Shown: positions 16,106-26,154, numbered from the stretch's first letter. The stretch: DNA of 64,000 nt from Nitrosomonas sp. Nm51 (GCF_900111165.1 NZ_FOGH01000003.1:1-64000); one strand, 5' to 3'. Made by a program: numbers and translations. Notes: generated by a model not told the origin, from the sequence alone.

Positions 16106-19084
16106 TCAGGCACGCGCGCCGCCCGAAACAGTCACAACAGCACCCTTGCTCGAATTGCCGGCCGAGCCGGTAATTCGGCTTTCCGGTACGGGTGGGCGTT
16201 CCATTTCACGAAAATGCTGCGCGTTGATGCCAACACCCCGGGTCTCGCCGCGCATTGATAAATTACGCGTCAGGGAAGAAGCGCTTTCAGTCCCTGTAAT
16301 ACGATTCTGAGCATGCCAAGCATCATCACCTGTGATGCGTGTGCCCATCTTGCCTTCGCCAGTCAATCGTTGATGGGCGGCAGCTACCGCTTCTTCCTGT
16401 GTGATTTGCAAATTCATGCTGTCACGATGGCGAAATTCCGGTGTTCCCGTAATGAGTCCACCTGCTTTATTAGCCGGACCTGTTATACGTTCATCGGTGT
16501 AAACATAGCCCGTGATATTATCGTTGGCAATACGCCGTTCTTGTGCTTGCCGCGCAGGCGGTTTAATACTGAAATCGGCCGGGGGAGGTGGCAATACCGG
16601 TTCTTCAGAAGTACGTGCTCGAGGGACAAAACGTCCGCTTGATGCGCACTTGCTGGCAATATTGTCTGCTCCGATGTAAGGTGTTCCGGTTACGGGTTCG
16701 CAAATACCCCGTTCGTCACCTGTCATTGCTCCTCCATTAGCGCCAGGACGATCGCCTGTAACAGCAACAGCCGGTATGCTGGTGCTATCAGGCAGGCGCG
16801 CCTTTTGCGTTTCAAGCGCCGAAGTTCCACAAAAACCACTATATTGGTTGCGTCCAATATAAGGCGTTCCACTTATGGGGGCACAATCGCCATATTCATC
16901 CCCCGTAACTTTCTGGGAGCGGCCCACATAACTTCCCGTAACTGGCTGACCGCGCCATGTCTGGTCGACCAATACTTTGGCAACAGGGGGTACAGGGGTG
17001 CTGACAGTGCAACCTTCCGGATTTGCACCGACATAATCTGTCCCGGTGACGGGTTTGCACCCACCTTTATCGTCACCGGTTATCTTTGGGCTATGCCCGA
17101 CCTCCGTTCCAGTCACTGTACCATTTGCAAGCGTTTGCATGGAACTTACTTTACGCGGTCCGTTGGCCTCACATAACTTTCCGAAGTCGGAGGCAGTATA
17201 GTACTGCGAGCCGGTAACCGGACGGCAGGAGCCAGGTTCGTCACCGGTAACTTTGCCGGAACGACCGACTTCAGTACCGGATACCGGAAGATTGTCCTGC
17301 GAACTCATTACACTGACTTTATGTGGGTGAGACGGTGGCTCCGATCGACAGACATCTTTAAACTGCTCGGCTGAAAGATACTCGGTTCCAGTAATATTGC
17401 TGCGACAAGCACCCGGTTCATCACCGGTGATCTTTGTGGTATGCCCCACCGCTGTACCGGTAACCTGCTGATCATGTCCGGTGTGTGAGACAATTACCTT
17501 CTCGGGCGCATCATCCGCGGTCTGGCGCGTGTAGTTTGTACCCGTAATGGCCCGATCGGCGCCGTATTCGTTACCCGTTACCTTTTGCGTATTGACTACT
17601 GTAGTACCGGTGACTGCTTTCTCTTTTTCAGTCCAGGCAATATTAACTTTTGCCGGAGTCGGCGCAGGTTTGCTGGGGCAAAATTCATCAAAGCGCTCTG
17701 CAGCCAAGTATTCTGTGCCAGTTACGTTACGGCAGGCACCAGGCTCATCGCCGGTTACTTTTATTGAGCGACCCAGTTCGGCTCCGGTTATCTTGTGACT
17801 ACGCAGCGTACTGCTGACACTTACTTTAGTCGGCGCAGGTTCTGGCCGTGTAGTACATAAGCTCTCAAATTGTTCGGCACCAATGTACTCTGTACCAGTG
17901 ATGGCGCGACAGGAGCCAGGCTCATTACCGGTAACCCTTTTACTTCGTTCTACCATTGTTCCTGTTACCTCATGGTCGGAAAGGGTATGGCCTTTTTCGA
18001 CCTTGGGAGGCACGTGTAACGATTGCGTGGTACGCATACGTCCAGATGGACGACATTCCTCGTTACGGATACCGGCAAAACCAGCAACAGACCGTACCAA
18101 TCGACGCTGCATAGCCACTTGACGGCCAGTAGCGCCTTTAACTATTGCAGTTTGCCAATCCATATCCGGCATTGCGGTAGCAATTTTAGCGACTTGCGAT
18201 ACCCGTTTTAATCCAGACTTGCCATCCTGGGCTAACGCTGCGCGTCGAGCGCGCGCAAACGCACGACTGCTCAAATTAACAAGCGTCTTATTATGCACAT
18301 TTGATGCTGCCGGTGCAGAGTCAGCACGAATTTGACCGCTATTTATCTCGGCGGCATCATCTCTTGTAATAGAAGAACCTCGTTTGATACCGTCAAAACC
18401 GCTATTACTACGATCACTTGATTTTTCAGTTATTTCTTGAGAAGTTGCGGTTGGCAGGCTGCTGCGTTGGTGCTGCGTACGTTTGCGTCCACTTGGCAAG
18501 CCGGATGTGGCCTTCACAGCAGCCTTACCTAATTGGTTCATTGCATTACGCCGGGCGCGGCTAACGCTGCGACCACTATTTATTGATACAGTGTCAAAGT
18601 CTACTTGATCAATACTTGCAACGACAGTCTTTCCTGTAGAGGGAGATTCCTGCTTACTATTATTGCAATCGCAATCATCACAGTCACATGATTTTTTTGA
18701 AATACCTTCTTGTTCAATGATGGTTGACGGCATGTTGTGCTGGTGCTGTGGGCGCCTGCGTCCACTTGGCAAGCTGGATGTAGTCTTCACAGCGGTTTTG
18801 CCTAATTGGTTCATTGCATTACGTCGGGCGCGACTAACGCTGCGGCCATTATTCACAGTTGCAACGTGTTTACTGGACGCAGAATCTAAAGTTGTGAAGA
18901 CCGGATCGACAGATGACGTGGTTGAGGCAGTATTACTAGTGTTGTGTACTGCTGCTGACTGCTGATTAAATTTTTTATTGGTCATACCTGTCTTGCCATG
19001 TAGCGCCATTACCTTACGACGCCGCAAAGCTAGATCACGCCCCGATAAAGTAGCAACGGCAATACTATCTGAGACTTGCCTCAT
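16106..19084 (-). CDS. csoS2: Carboxysome scaffold protein CsoS2
   Basis: 992 residues, intrinsically disordered. N-terminal domain (~1-360) has about five basic N-repeats such as SRARRNAMNQLGK, which bind RuBisCO. The middle domain (~370-800) has about seven M-repeats built from VTGTxVG...VTGDEPGxC...VTGTxY, with paired cysteines. The C-terminal domain (~800-992) anchors to the shell and ends in a conserved tail. Two ~54-residue blocks at 79-132 and 169-223 are close copies. A CDCDDCDC cluster lies at 133-140. Start ATG 19084 has an AGAGG site. An A_AAA_AAA slippery heptamer occurs at 18692-18698. Confidence 0.95.
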   Translation of the reverse strand: MRQVSDSIAVATLSGRDLALRRRKVMALHGKTGMTNKKFNQQSAAVHNTSNTASTTSSVDPVFTTLDSASSKHVATVNNGRSVSRARRNAMNQLGKTAVKTTSSLPSGRRRPQHQHNMPSTIIEQEGISKKSCDCDDCDCNNSKQESPSTGKTVVASIDQVDFDTVSINSGRSVSRARRNAMNQLGKAAVKATSGLPSGRKRTQHQRSSLPTATSQEITEKSSDRSNSGFDGIKRGSSITRDDAAEINSGQIRADSAPAASNVHNKTLVNLSSRAFARARRAALAQDGKSGLKRVSQVAKIATAMPDMDWQTAIVKGATGRQVAMQRRLVRSVAGFAGIRNEECRPSGRMRTTQSLHVPPKVEKGHTLSDHEVTGTMVERSKRVTGNEPGSCRAITGTEYIGAEQFESLCTTRPEPAPTKVSVSSTLRSHKITGAELGRSIKVTGDEPGACRNVTGTEYLAAERFDEFCPSKPAPTPAKVNIAWTEKEKAVTGTTVVNTQKVTGNEYGADRAITGTNYTRQTADDAPEKVIVSHTGHDQQVTGTAVGHTTKITGDEPGACRSNITGTEYLSAEQFKDVCRSEPPSHPHKVSVMSSQDNLPVSGTEVGRSGKVTGDEPGSCRPVTGSQYYTASDFGKLCEANGPRKVSSMQTLANGTVTGTEVGHSPKITGDDKGGCKPVTGTDYVGANPEGCTVSTPVPPVAKVLVDQTWRGQPVTGSYVGRSQKVTGDEYGDCAPISGTPYIGRNQYSGFCGTSALETQKARLPDSTSIPAVAVTGDRPGANGGAMTGDERGICEPVTGTPYIGADNIASKCASSGRFVPRARTSEEPVLPPPPADFSIKPPARQAQERRIANDNITGYVYTDERITGPANKAGGLITGTPEFRHRDSMNLQITQEEAVAAAHQRLTGEGKMGTRITGDDAWHAQNRITGTESASSLTRNLSMRGETRGVGINAQHFREMERPPVPESRITGSAGNSSKGAVVTVSGGARA

Positions 19085-19117
19085 TACATACCTCTAACAA
19101 TTAATATTCGGTTTCGA

Positions 19118-19444
19118 TTATCGATAAACAACGAAAGCCAATCCCTGACTTTGGGTGTAATTATCGTAGGCGACAAAACGAACCATATGATCGGGGAATT
19201 CGCGATGACAGGCTTCGATCTCAGCCAGTACCGCTTCTACCGATTGCTCACCGAACAAGGGCAATTTCCACATGTACCAGTAGTTGCTGTACGCATCGGC
19301 ACCTTTTTCGGTGTGTTCAACTGCAGGGTTCCAACCCAGACTGATGGCATAAGCGATTTGGCGGCTTACCTGATCGGGCGTCAATTGCGGTAAATATGAA
19401 AAAGTTTCATACTTGCGTGTAGCTTTATAGGCTTGAACAGTCAT
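19118..19444 (-). CDS. cbbS: RuBisCO small subunit, form IA
   Basis: 108 residues: [19 protein letters not shown] at the start, [18 protein letters not shown] in the middle and a C-terminal [10 protein letters not shown] strand. Short form IA small subunit without the plant beta-A/beta-B loop insertion. It caps the L8 core of RuBisCO. It follows cbbL by 111 bp and precedes csoS2 by 33 bp in the same direction. Confidence 0.96.
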   Translation of the reverse strand: MTVQAYKATRKYETFSYLPQLTPDQVSRQIAYAISLGWNPAVEHTEKGADAYSNYWYMWKLPLFGEQSVEAVLAEIEACHREFPDHMVRFVAYDNYTQSQGLAFVVYR

Positions 19445-19555
19445 TTCTATTTATCCTTTCTTGCTTAAGAGTAACGATTCATAGTCTCATGATCCGAGAG
19501 CAGCAAATTTTGTATCAAATTTTCTCAACACCATAATTTAGAACCACTATTTGCA

Positions 19556-20977
19556 TTACTTGTGTGTAGCATCCAATTTATCTACGGTATCAAACTCAAA
19601 TTTGATTTCTTTCCATGTTTCCATGGCGATCTTGAGCTCTGGCGAGTATTGCGCCGCTGCCGTAAGAATCTCCTTACCCTCTTTCTCAATCGGACGACCT
19701 TCGTTACGCGCCTGCACACATGCTTCCAGCGCAACCCGATTAGCTGCGGCGCCAGCTGCATTACCCCAAGGATGGCCCAGCGTTCCGCCACCGAATTGCA
19801 ACACGGAATCGTCACCAAAGATGGTTACCAGCGCAGGCATATGCCATACGTGAATACCGCCGGAAGCTACTGCGAAAGCACCGGGCATCGACCCCCAGTC
19901 CTGATCGAAGAAAATACCGCGTGCACGGTCTTCAGGAACGTATGATTCACGCAGCATGTCGATCCAGCCCAAAGTCGCTTCACGGTCACCTTCAAGCTTG
20001 CCGACCACGGTACCGGTATGCAGATGATCGCCACCGGACAGGCGCAAAATCTTGGTTAATACGCGAAAGTGAATACCGTGATGCGGATTACGATCGATTA
20101 CCGCATGCATTGCACGGTGAATATGCAGCAACATGCCGTTGTCCCGGCACCAGTTGGCCAATCCTGTATTGGCGGTGAAACCACCGGTAATGTAGTCATG
20201 CATGATAATTGGCGCACCGATTTCTTTAGCGTATTCGGCGCGTTTATACATTTCTTCCGGCGTTGGTGCGGTGACGTTCAAATAATGCCCCTTCCGCTCT
20301 CCCGTTTCCGCCTCAGATTTGAGAATGGCTTCCATGACGAAGTCAAACCGTTGTCTCCAACGCATGAACGGTTGACTGTTAATGTTTTCATCGTCCTTGG
20401 TGAAATCCAGGCCGCCACGCAGGCATTCGTACACGGCGCGACCATAGTTTTTGGCTGACAAGCCCAGTTTAGGCTTGATCGTACAACCGAGTAATGGACG
20501 TCCGTATTTATTCATCACGTCGCGCTCAACCTGAATACCCAGCGGTGGGCCGCCACAGGTTTTAACGTAAGCGATTGGGAAACGAACGTCTTCAAGCCTT
20601 AACGCACGCACCGCTTTGAATCCAAATACGTTGCCCACCAACGATGTAAACACGTTAACCACCGAGCCCTCTTCGAACAAGTCGATTGGGTAAGCAATAA
20701 AAGCAAAAAAACAGGTGTCGTCACCTGGCACGTCTTCAATGCGATAAGCACGGCCTTTATAGAAATCCAGATCGGTTAATAGATCGGTCCATACCGTGGT
20801 CCAAGTTCCTGTAGAAGATTCGGCAGCTACAGCAGCAGCAGCTTCCTCGCGATCAACACCTGGTTGGGGAGTAATTTTAAAGCAAGCGAGAATATCGGTA
20901 TCGAGAGGAACATATTCCGGCATCCAATAGGTTTGTCGATATTCCTTAACACCGGCATTGTATGTTTTAACAGCCAT
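19556..20977 (-). CDS. cbbL: RuBisCO large subunit, form IA (carboxysomal)
   Basis: 473 residues. Catalytic Lys168 is in TIKPKLGLS, the carbamylated Lys194 with Asp196/Glu197 in [10 protein letters not shown], and loop 6 [11 protein letters not shown] is intact. It fixes CO2 on ribulose bisphosphate. Adjacency to csoS2 and the rest of the cso genes marks it as the carboxysomal form IA enzyme. It is first in a 17-gene co-directional run. A 10-bp inverted repeat lies 35-61 bp upstream of its start. Confidence 0.97.
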   Translation of the reverse strand: MAVKTYNAGVKEYRQTYWMPEYVPLDTDILACFKITPQPGVDREEAAAAVAAESSTGTWTTVWTDLLTDLDFYKGRAYRIEDVPGDDTCFFAFIAYPIDLFEEGSVVNVFTSLVGNVFGFKAVRALRLEDVRFPIAYVKTCGGPPLGIQVERDVMNKYGRPLLGCTIKPKLGLSAKNYGRAVYECLRGGLDFTKDDENINSQPFMRWRQRFDFVMEAILKSEAETGERKGHYLNVTAPTPEEMYKRAEYAKEIGAPIIMHDYITGGFTANTGLANWCRDNGMLLHIHRAMHAVIDRNPHHGIHFRVLTKILRLSGGDHLHTGTVVGKLEGDREATLGWIDMLRESYVPEDRARGIFFDQDWGSMPGAFAVASGGIHVWHMPALVTIFGDDSVLQFGGGTLGHPWGNAAGAAANRVALEACVQARNEGRPIEKEGKEILTAAAQYSPELKIAMETWKEIKFEFDTVDKLDATHK

Positions 20978-21011
20978 CTTGCAATTTCCTATTATTGAAA
21001 GTTCTATTTAA

Positions 21012-21038
21012 AATTTCTCAATAAATAGTTGAGAAATT
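21012..21038. promoter_or_regulatory. Perfect inverted repeat upstream of cbbL (operator or 5'-UTR hairpin)
   Basis: AATTTCTCAA and TTGAGAAATT form a perfect 10-bp dyad with a 7-nt spacer, 35 bp before the cbbL ATG. It could be a regulator-binding site or a leader hairpin protecting the long carboxysome mRNA. No CbbR gene is present in the window and the CbbR T-N11-A pattern was not convincingly found. Confidence 0.5.
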
Positions 21039-21234
21039 ATTATAGATCGAAGAATTATTAAAAGGATCTGTTTGTAATGCTTCACGAACTATATGCCAAG
21101 TCATGAATTAAAACAAATTAATAATTCTGATAGTTATGATAATATTTTATTTATACATAGGTTGTAACTGCTAACCCCCAAAAGAAATTAAAAAAACACT
21201 TGACAGGTTTTCAGGCGGCAAAAATTTGATTTCG

Positions 21235-21548
21235 TACCATAGCAAGAAACTCCCACACTAACTGCCTTATAAGCGAAACCCGCGAAGGGGGAAAGTATCA
21301 ATGCATGTATGAGGGGCGGATCATCCCGTATTAGCGATGAAATTTCTGTAATGGAAATGGAGTGAAGGGGATGTGTTGGCTCGGGTAAAGCACTTGCCAA
21401 CCCGGTTCGGGGACGGGCGTATGCTTTGCCTGTAGTATTAGCATTGAGAGGTGCTAATGGAATGGCCGGCAGGAGCTGTATGAATCGAGAGATTCACGTA
21501 CGGAGTCTGTGAGGAGCTGGAGGTGAAATTCCTCCGGCTTACTCGACC
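21235..21548 (+). mobile_element. Degenerate group II intron lacking its reverse-transcriptase ORF
   Basis: The 3' part contains a domain V-like hairpin at 21473-21507 (GAGCTGTAT..CGAGAG..ACGTACGG), which keeps the AGC triad position, the GNRA loop GAGA and the typical TAT/GTAC stem, though its basal pairs are mismatched. A domain VI-like stem (GGAGGTGAAATTCCTCC) follows and the sequence ends near CTTACTCGACC, as many bacterial group II introns do. Upstream, GGAGTGAAGGGG and the surrounding stems resemble the region before the intron-encoded protein, but no reverse-transcriptase frame is present. The 5' GTGYG boundary was not found. Borders are approximate. Confidence 0.55.
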
Positions 21549-21631
21549 GAAATTTGAATATTAACCGACATTAACTCAGTTGCTATCAGCAATTTTTGAG
21601 ACACAGCAATTTTTGAGGCACTGACAAAAAA

Positions 21632-22615
21632 TCAATAGGAAAAGATTTCATTCAACTGACTAAATGACGCGCCGGGCGAGGTTCCGCCGCCAATTGCATA
21701 CAGCCGTCCGTCAGCCACTGCCACGCCTAAGCCATGCCTTGCTGTCGGCATGGGCGCCATGATCATCCAACGATCTTCGTCGGGAAGATATTTCTCGTTA
21801 TTGTCAAACGTGCCTTCACCTGACTCTCCACCGAGCACATAAATATGTCCGTCGATAACGCCTGCGCCAATACCGCTGCGCGCAGTCGGCAAATTCGCTT
21901 TGAATTGCCACTGGTTAGTTGCAGGGTCATAAGCTTCTACCACGCTGGTGTTTTGCCGGTATTTCAAATTGGATCGTCCGCCGATTGCGTAGATTTTGGA
22001 ATTGGCCGCCGCAATTGCAAGATGATCGCGGGGCGCCGAAAGGGGTGCGGCGATTGACCAGGAATCCGTTGCCGGGTCGTATATTTCGGTAGCGCCTGTG
22101 TTTTGTGTGCCGTCGTAACCGCCAATTGCGTATATCCGGCCCTGATAAACGGTTACGCCCAAAGCGCCGCGTGCTGTTGGCATTGGCGCGCGTTCGCTCC
22201 AAGTCTGCGTAGCAGGGTTATACTGGTATACTGTATTGACGGCATGCCAGACAGTCAAACCGGATTTGGCAAATCCGCCTATAACATATAAAAACCCATC
22301 AAGTGCCGCAATGCCTGTGTGGTGCCGTCCTTCTGGCATAGGCGTTGATACGGACCAGCTATTCGCAGCCGGATCGTAGACCTCAACATTCCGGCTGATA
22401 GCAAAATCCAGAATGCTGCCAAGGCTAGGCCGGTTAAAACCACCGACAACATAGATTTTGCCGTCAAGTGCGGCTGCAGCGATTTCAGTACGCTCGCTTG
22501 GGGCAGGGGCGCCCTGGCTCCAGACTCCGGGTTCGGGATTTGCATGAATCAACGGCACATGTCCAAACGAACACAAAAATATCAGCAGTGTTATTAGGAG
22601 TGGGTGTATTAACAT
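21632..22615 (-). CDS. Secreted Kelch-repeat beta-propeller protein
   Basis: 327 residues with an N-terminal signal peptide (LLITLLIFLCSFGHVPLIHA, cleavage likely after Ala25). At least six Kelch repeats follow, each with the GG-(x)n-Y..W pattern, for example GKIYVVGGF, GFLYVIGGFAK, GRIYAIGGYDG, SKIYAIGGRS, GHIYVLGGESG and GRLYAIGGG. This predicts a complete six-bladed propeller exported to the periplasm or beyond. Such domains bind proteins or sugars; no catalytic residues can be assigned and the partner is unknown. It is separated from neighbours by >350 bp on both sides and appears to be a single-gene unit. Confidence 0.85.
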   Translation of the reverse strand: MLIHPLLITLLIFLCSFGHVPLIHANPEPGVWSQGAPAPSERTEIAAAALDGKIYVVGGFNRPSLGSILDFAISRNVEVYDPAANSWSVSTPMPEGRHHTGIAALDGFLYVIGGFAKSGLTVWHAVNTVYQYNPATQTWSERAPMPTARGALGVTVYQGRIYAIGGYDGTQNTGATEIYDPATDSWSIAAPLSAPRDHLAIAAANSKIYAIGGRSNLKYRQNTSVVEAYDPATNQWQFKANLPTARSGIGAGVIDGHIYVLGGESGEGTFDNNEKYLPDEDRWMIMAPMPTARHGLGVAVADGRLYAIGGGTSPGASFSQLNEIFSY

Positions 22616-22769
22616 CGGATGCCCTCCAGTGCAATGTTATTCAGAAAGTCCGTCATTAAACCTAAAATCCTCACTAGATCGCTACAACTATGGTCAATCT
22701 TATGAAATAAAACTGATATTTCTTTATACGCTACGCACCAAAAGGGTGGGTCACGCTATGATGCTTATA

Positions 22770-22864
22770 GCACACTGTTCTTCCTTTTTTGCTGCGTTGC
22801 AATTCGTTGCAATAACGCGTTATTACGCCTCATTGCGTCTTGCCAAAAAGGAAGAACAGTGCAC
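22770..22864. repeat. 95-bp palindromic intergenic repeat
   Basis: CACTGTTCTTCCTTTTT at the left (about 22773-22789) is matched by its reverse complement AAAAAGGAAGAACAGTG at the right (about 22845-22862), enclosing a second internal dyad-rich core (TGCGTTGCAATTCGTTGCAATAACGCGTTATTACG). It could be a miniature palindromic element or a strong bidirectional terminator between the Kelch gene and hemF. No reading frame is evident in 22616-23023. Confidence 0.6.
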
Positions 22865-23023
22865 TCTAAACACCATCCAACTGAATAGATGATTCTAGGT
22901 TAAAATGTTGCATCTTTAACTTTCAGCAAAGTAGAAAATCCCCTGCCAGGCGGGGCTTAGAACAATGTTTACAGAGTAGTTTCACCGAATCAATGGTTAA
23001 ATACTATCGATACGGCAGCTTGA

Positions 23024-23920
23024 TTAGACCCAGTCTTTTCCGGTCAAGAAATCGGTATAAAGCCTGTTTTCCTCACTGCCGCTTTCAGGTTTCCAGTCGT
23101 AGCGCCATTTAACAACAGGCGGCAGTGACATTAGTATGGATTCCGTGCGTCCGCCGGTTTGCAGGCCAAACAGTGTCCCGCGGTCCCAGACCAGATTGAA
23201 TTCAACATAGCGACCACGCCGGTATGCCTGAAAATCACGTTCTCGTTCGCCATAAGGCGTGTCTTTACGGCGCTCCAGGATGGGGCGGTACGCATTCAGA
23301 AAATTACTGCCGACATTTTGCGTCAGGTTAAAACAGGTTGCAAAATCCGGCTTGTTCCAGTCGTCAAAAAATACCCCGCCGATTCCACGTGGCTCGTTGC
23401 GGTGTTTTAAAAAAAAATACTCATCGCACCATTTTTTCAACCGCGGATAACATTCGTTGCCAAAAGGCTGTAATGCATCTTTGCAGACCTGATGAAAATG
23501 AACGGCGTCTTCTTCAAATCCATAATAGGGCGTCAGGTCCATGCCGCCCCCAAACCACCAGACCGGCTCGGCGTCTTCCTTACGTGCTTCGAAATAACGT
23601 ACATTCATGTGAACCGTTGGCGCATAGGGATTGCGTGGATGTAGAACTAGTGAAACACCCATAGCTTCAAACGATCTGCCAGATAACTCCGGGCGGGCCG
23701 CAGTCGCCGATGCGGGCAGTCCGCTGCCAGAAACATGTGAAAAGTTGACGCCACCACGTTCTAGTACGTTACCTTCTTCGACCACCGCACTTGTTCCGCC
23801 ACCGCCGCCGGGACGGTCCCATTGGTCGCGTCGGAAGCTATTGCCATCAATCTGTTCAAGCCCAGAGACAATGCTGCCTTGCAGCCGGGTCAGATATTCC
23901 TTAACTTGCGTTGTGCTCAT
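23024..23920 (-). CDS. hemF: Oxygen-dependent coproporphyrinogen III oxidase
   Basis: 298 residues, full length. Conserved blocks include [41 protein letters not shown] and [23 protein letters not shown], all diagnostic of HemF. It oxidatively decarboxylates coproporphyrinogen III to protoporphyrinogen IX in the cytoplasm, serving the heavy demand for haem in ammonia oxidisers. The ATG has a GGGAG site. The gene stands alone. Confidence 0.96.
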   Translation of the reverse strand: MSTTQVKEYLTRLQGSIVSGLEQIDGNSFRRDQWDRPGGGGGTSAVVEEGNVLERGGVNFSHVSGSGLPASATAARPELSGRSFEAMGVSLVLHPRNPYAPTVHMNVRYFEARKEDAEPVWWFGGGMDLTPYYGFEEDAVHFHQVCKDALQPFGNECYPRLKKWCDEYFFLKHRNEPRGIGGVFFDDWNKPDFATCFNLTQNVGSNFLNAYRPILERRKDTPYGERERDFQAYRRGRYVEFNLVWDRGTLFGLQTGGRTESILMSLPPVVKWRYDWKPESGSEENRLYTDFLTGKDWV

Positions 23921-24229
23921 TCGATCTCCCGTGTTATAGCGTATTCCGCCTTATAATCGCCATACGCAATTCATGTATGCCTTTTATTTTTCAAATTTTG
24001 GCTTGCACTCTTTTATTATATTGTTTATATCTACAAATAAATGCGATTGCAAAAATTTGATGTGTAAAGAGTGTCTATTGTTAAATAAACGATAAAGCCA
24101 AGGCATGATGCCGTTGCCATACTTTTTACGTTTATAATACTGAATTTGGCTGGCCTGCTGCATATTGTACCTGTTATATAACATGATTAATCTGGCTATT
24201 GCATCAATTGCTGGAATTTGAATGCCGAA

Positions 24230-24308
24230 CTGTGTTGAATTGCGTGCTCGCGACCGCAGACGCAGTTATTCTGCGGCATAGGGAGCATGTGCGTTCAATT
24301 CAACACAG
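24230..24308. repeat. 79-bp stem-loop repeat upstream of aroC
   Basis: CTGTGTTGAATTG (24230-24242) and CAATTCAACACAG (24296-24308) are perfect 13-bp inverted copies. Inside them CCGCAGA and TCTGCGG form a second stem. The whole stretch can fold as one long imperfect hairpin. It is either a mobile palindromic repeat or a transcription/regulatory hairpin before aroC. The rest of 23921-24451 shows no credible gene. Confidence 0.6.
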
Positions 24309-24451
24309 GGCAAGTTAAAAACCAGCAAGGGATCCGTGGGTACAAACTGTACTTTCGTTAGAATTTATGAAAACGGTGCAAGTGACGATAAAAATGTACA
24401 AGCTGACTGGCATCAATACAATGATAAAAACATTTACAGGAAAACTTACGC

Positions 24452-25624
24452 ATGTCTGGTAGTTCATTTGGCAGGCTTTTCAGTGTTACATCATTTGGCG
24501 AGTCGCATGGCCCTGCAATCGGTTGTGTGATTGACGGTTGTCCACCCGGTCTGGAAATCAAGGTATCTGATATCCAGCATGAACTGGACAGACGCAAACC
24601 GGGCACCTCCCGTCATGTAACACAGCGTCGCGAATCCGATACGGTGGAAATTTTGTCCGGTGTATTTGAAGGTAGAACCACGGGCACATCGATCGGATTA
24701 CTGATCCGTAACGAAGACCAGCGTAGCAAAGATTACAGTAAAATTATGGATGTATTTCGCCCCGGTCATGCTGATTATACTTATTGGCAAAAATACGGTA
24801 TTCGTGATTACCGTGGTGGTGGCCGTGCATCGGCGCGCGAGACTGCAGTACGAGTTGCTGCTGGCGCAATTGCCAAAAAGTGGTTGAATGAAAAATTTGG
24901 AGTTGTGGTACACGGTTATATGTCGCAGCTTGGGCCGATAGAAATTCCGTTCAAACAATGGGAAGATGTCCATCAGAATCCATTTTTTGTGGCGGATAGC
25001 AGCTATGTAGCGCAGCTTGAAACTTTTATGGATCAATTACGTAAATCCGGTGATTCTGTGGGCGCAAAAATCAGCGCTGTTGCAGAGAATGTGCCGGTAG
25101 GCTGGGGCGAACCGGTTTATGACCGTCTTGATGCCGAAATTGCATATGCCATGATGAACATCAATGCAGTTAAAGGTGTTGAGATTGGCGCAGGCTTTGC
25201 AAGTGTGGCGCAGAGCGGTACCGAGCATTCCGATGAAATAACACCGGCAGGATTTCTCAGTAATAACGCAGGTGGTATTTTGGGCGGAATATCAACCGGG
25301 CAGCCAGTTACTGTCAACGTCGCCATTAAACCGACTTCCAGCATACGTCTAGGCAGACGCTCCATTGATAAAAACGGCAAACCGGTGATTGTTGAAACAC
25401 ATGGCCGGCATGATCCGTGCGTCGGCATTCGCGCAACGCCTATTGTCGAAGCAATGCTTGCCTTGGTGTTGATTGATCATGCATTACGTCACCGTGCGCA
25501 AAATGCGGATGTTGTTTGCCATACACCGAAAATCAAAGGCAATGCCAGTTACATAAGCCATGTCAATGGAAAAGATAGTGCTGGCCTTCCCTTGAAGGAA
25601 GATCCGGAGCCCGAAGAAGGATAA
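24452..25624 (+). CDS. aroC: Chorismate synthase
   Basis: 390 residues. FMN/substrate-binding signatures [18 protein letters not shown], the Arg-rich RPGHADYTY and [18 protein letters not shown] blocks and [11 protein letters not shown] are intact, as is [13 protein letters not shown]. It converts EPSP to chorismate, the last common step of aromatic amino-acid synthesis. The C-terminus extends about 25 residues past the core (ending EEDPEPEEG-like acidic tail). The ATG follows AGGAAAAC at a suitable distance. Confidence 0.97.
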   Translation: MSGSSFGRLFSVTSFGESHGPAIGCVIDGCPPGLEIKVSDIQHELDRRKPGTSRHVTQRRESDTVEILSGVFEGRTTGTSIGLLIRNEDQRSKDYSKIMDVFRPGHADYTYWQKYGIRDYRGGGRASARETAVRVAAGAIAKKWLNEKFGVVVHGYMSQLGPIEIPFKQWEDVHQNPFFVADSSYVAQLETFMDQLRKSGDSVGAKISAVAENVPVGWGEPVYDRLDAEIAYAMMNINAVKGVEIGAGFASVAQSGTEHSDEITPAGFLSNNAGGILGGISTGQPVTVNVAIKPTSSIRLGRRSIDKNGKPVIVETHGRHDPCVGIRATPIVEAMLALVLIDHALRHRAQNADVVCHTPKIKGNASYISHVNGKDSAGLPLKEDPEPEEG

Positions 25625-25843
25625 TTTGTACTGCTGGCAAATAAACAAGAAATTTTGGGACAATGACGTTTGTCCTTGACAAGAAAGGTTAAATCACTCA
25701 TTGCCGCCGCCGCGAACAATATGAAACGAACGAAGCAAACTATCTGCCGACACATATATGTTCCGGGCATGATTGTACGATTTATAGCACCGGTCGAAAG
25801 AAAATAAATAATAGTTAGCAGCCCGCTGCCTGCTTCAATCTGT

Positions 25844-25849
25844 TATAAT
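25844..25849 (+). promoter_or_regulatory. -10 box of tRNA-Arg gene
   Basis: A perfect TATAAT lies about 56 bp before the mature tRNA start. No convincing -35 hexamer was found at 16-18 bp. Confidence 0.45.
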
Positions 25850-25904
25850 CTTCTCCCGTCTGCGAAGCAGTAGCTTGGTAATACAGAACATATCACAAGC
25901 GCAA

Positions 25905-25981
25905 GCGCCCGTAGCTCAGTTGGATAGAGTACTTGGCTACGAACCAAGGGGTCGTGGGTTCGAATCCTGCCGGGCGCGCCA
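25905..25981 (+). tRNA. tRNA-Arg(ACG)
   Basis: 77 nt. Acceptor arms GCGCCCG / CGGGCGC pair perfectly, followed by discriminator G and encoded CCA. The D arm GCTCAGTTGGATAGAGT, anticodon stem CTTGG/CCAAG with loop CTACGAA (anticodon ACG) and T arm GTGGGTTCGAATCCTGC are all standard. The A34 is expected to be edited to inosine. Confidence 0.97.
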
Positions 25982-26154
25982 GTTGATTGTTTTGCAGTAT
26001 CTAACTCTAACGAATAAGATTAGATCGCGCGTGGAACGCGCCGCGATCTGAATCGTTTGTTGGACGAGCCCGGTTATTGATTGACTATGGAAATATATCC
26101 GGGTGGTTTTCCCGGTCTGGGTGTGTCTTACATGATCTGATGAACAGATCACTG

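Noticed and set aside
23984-24184. 66-codon open frame on the - strand between hemF and aroC
   Set aside because: Rich in A/T-driven residues (Asn, Lys, Tyr, Ile), no recognised motif and no good ribosome site.
25905-25981. tRNA-Arg as an integration site for a genomic island
   Set aside because: No integrase gene nearby and no second copy of the tRNA 3' end seen downstream.
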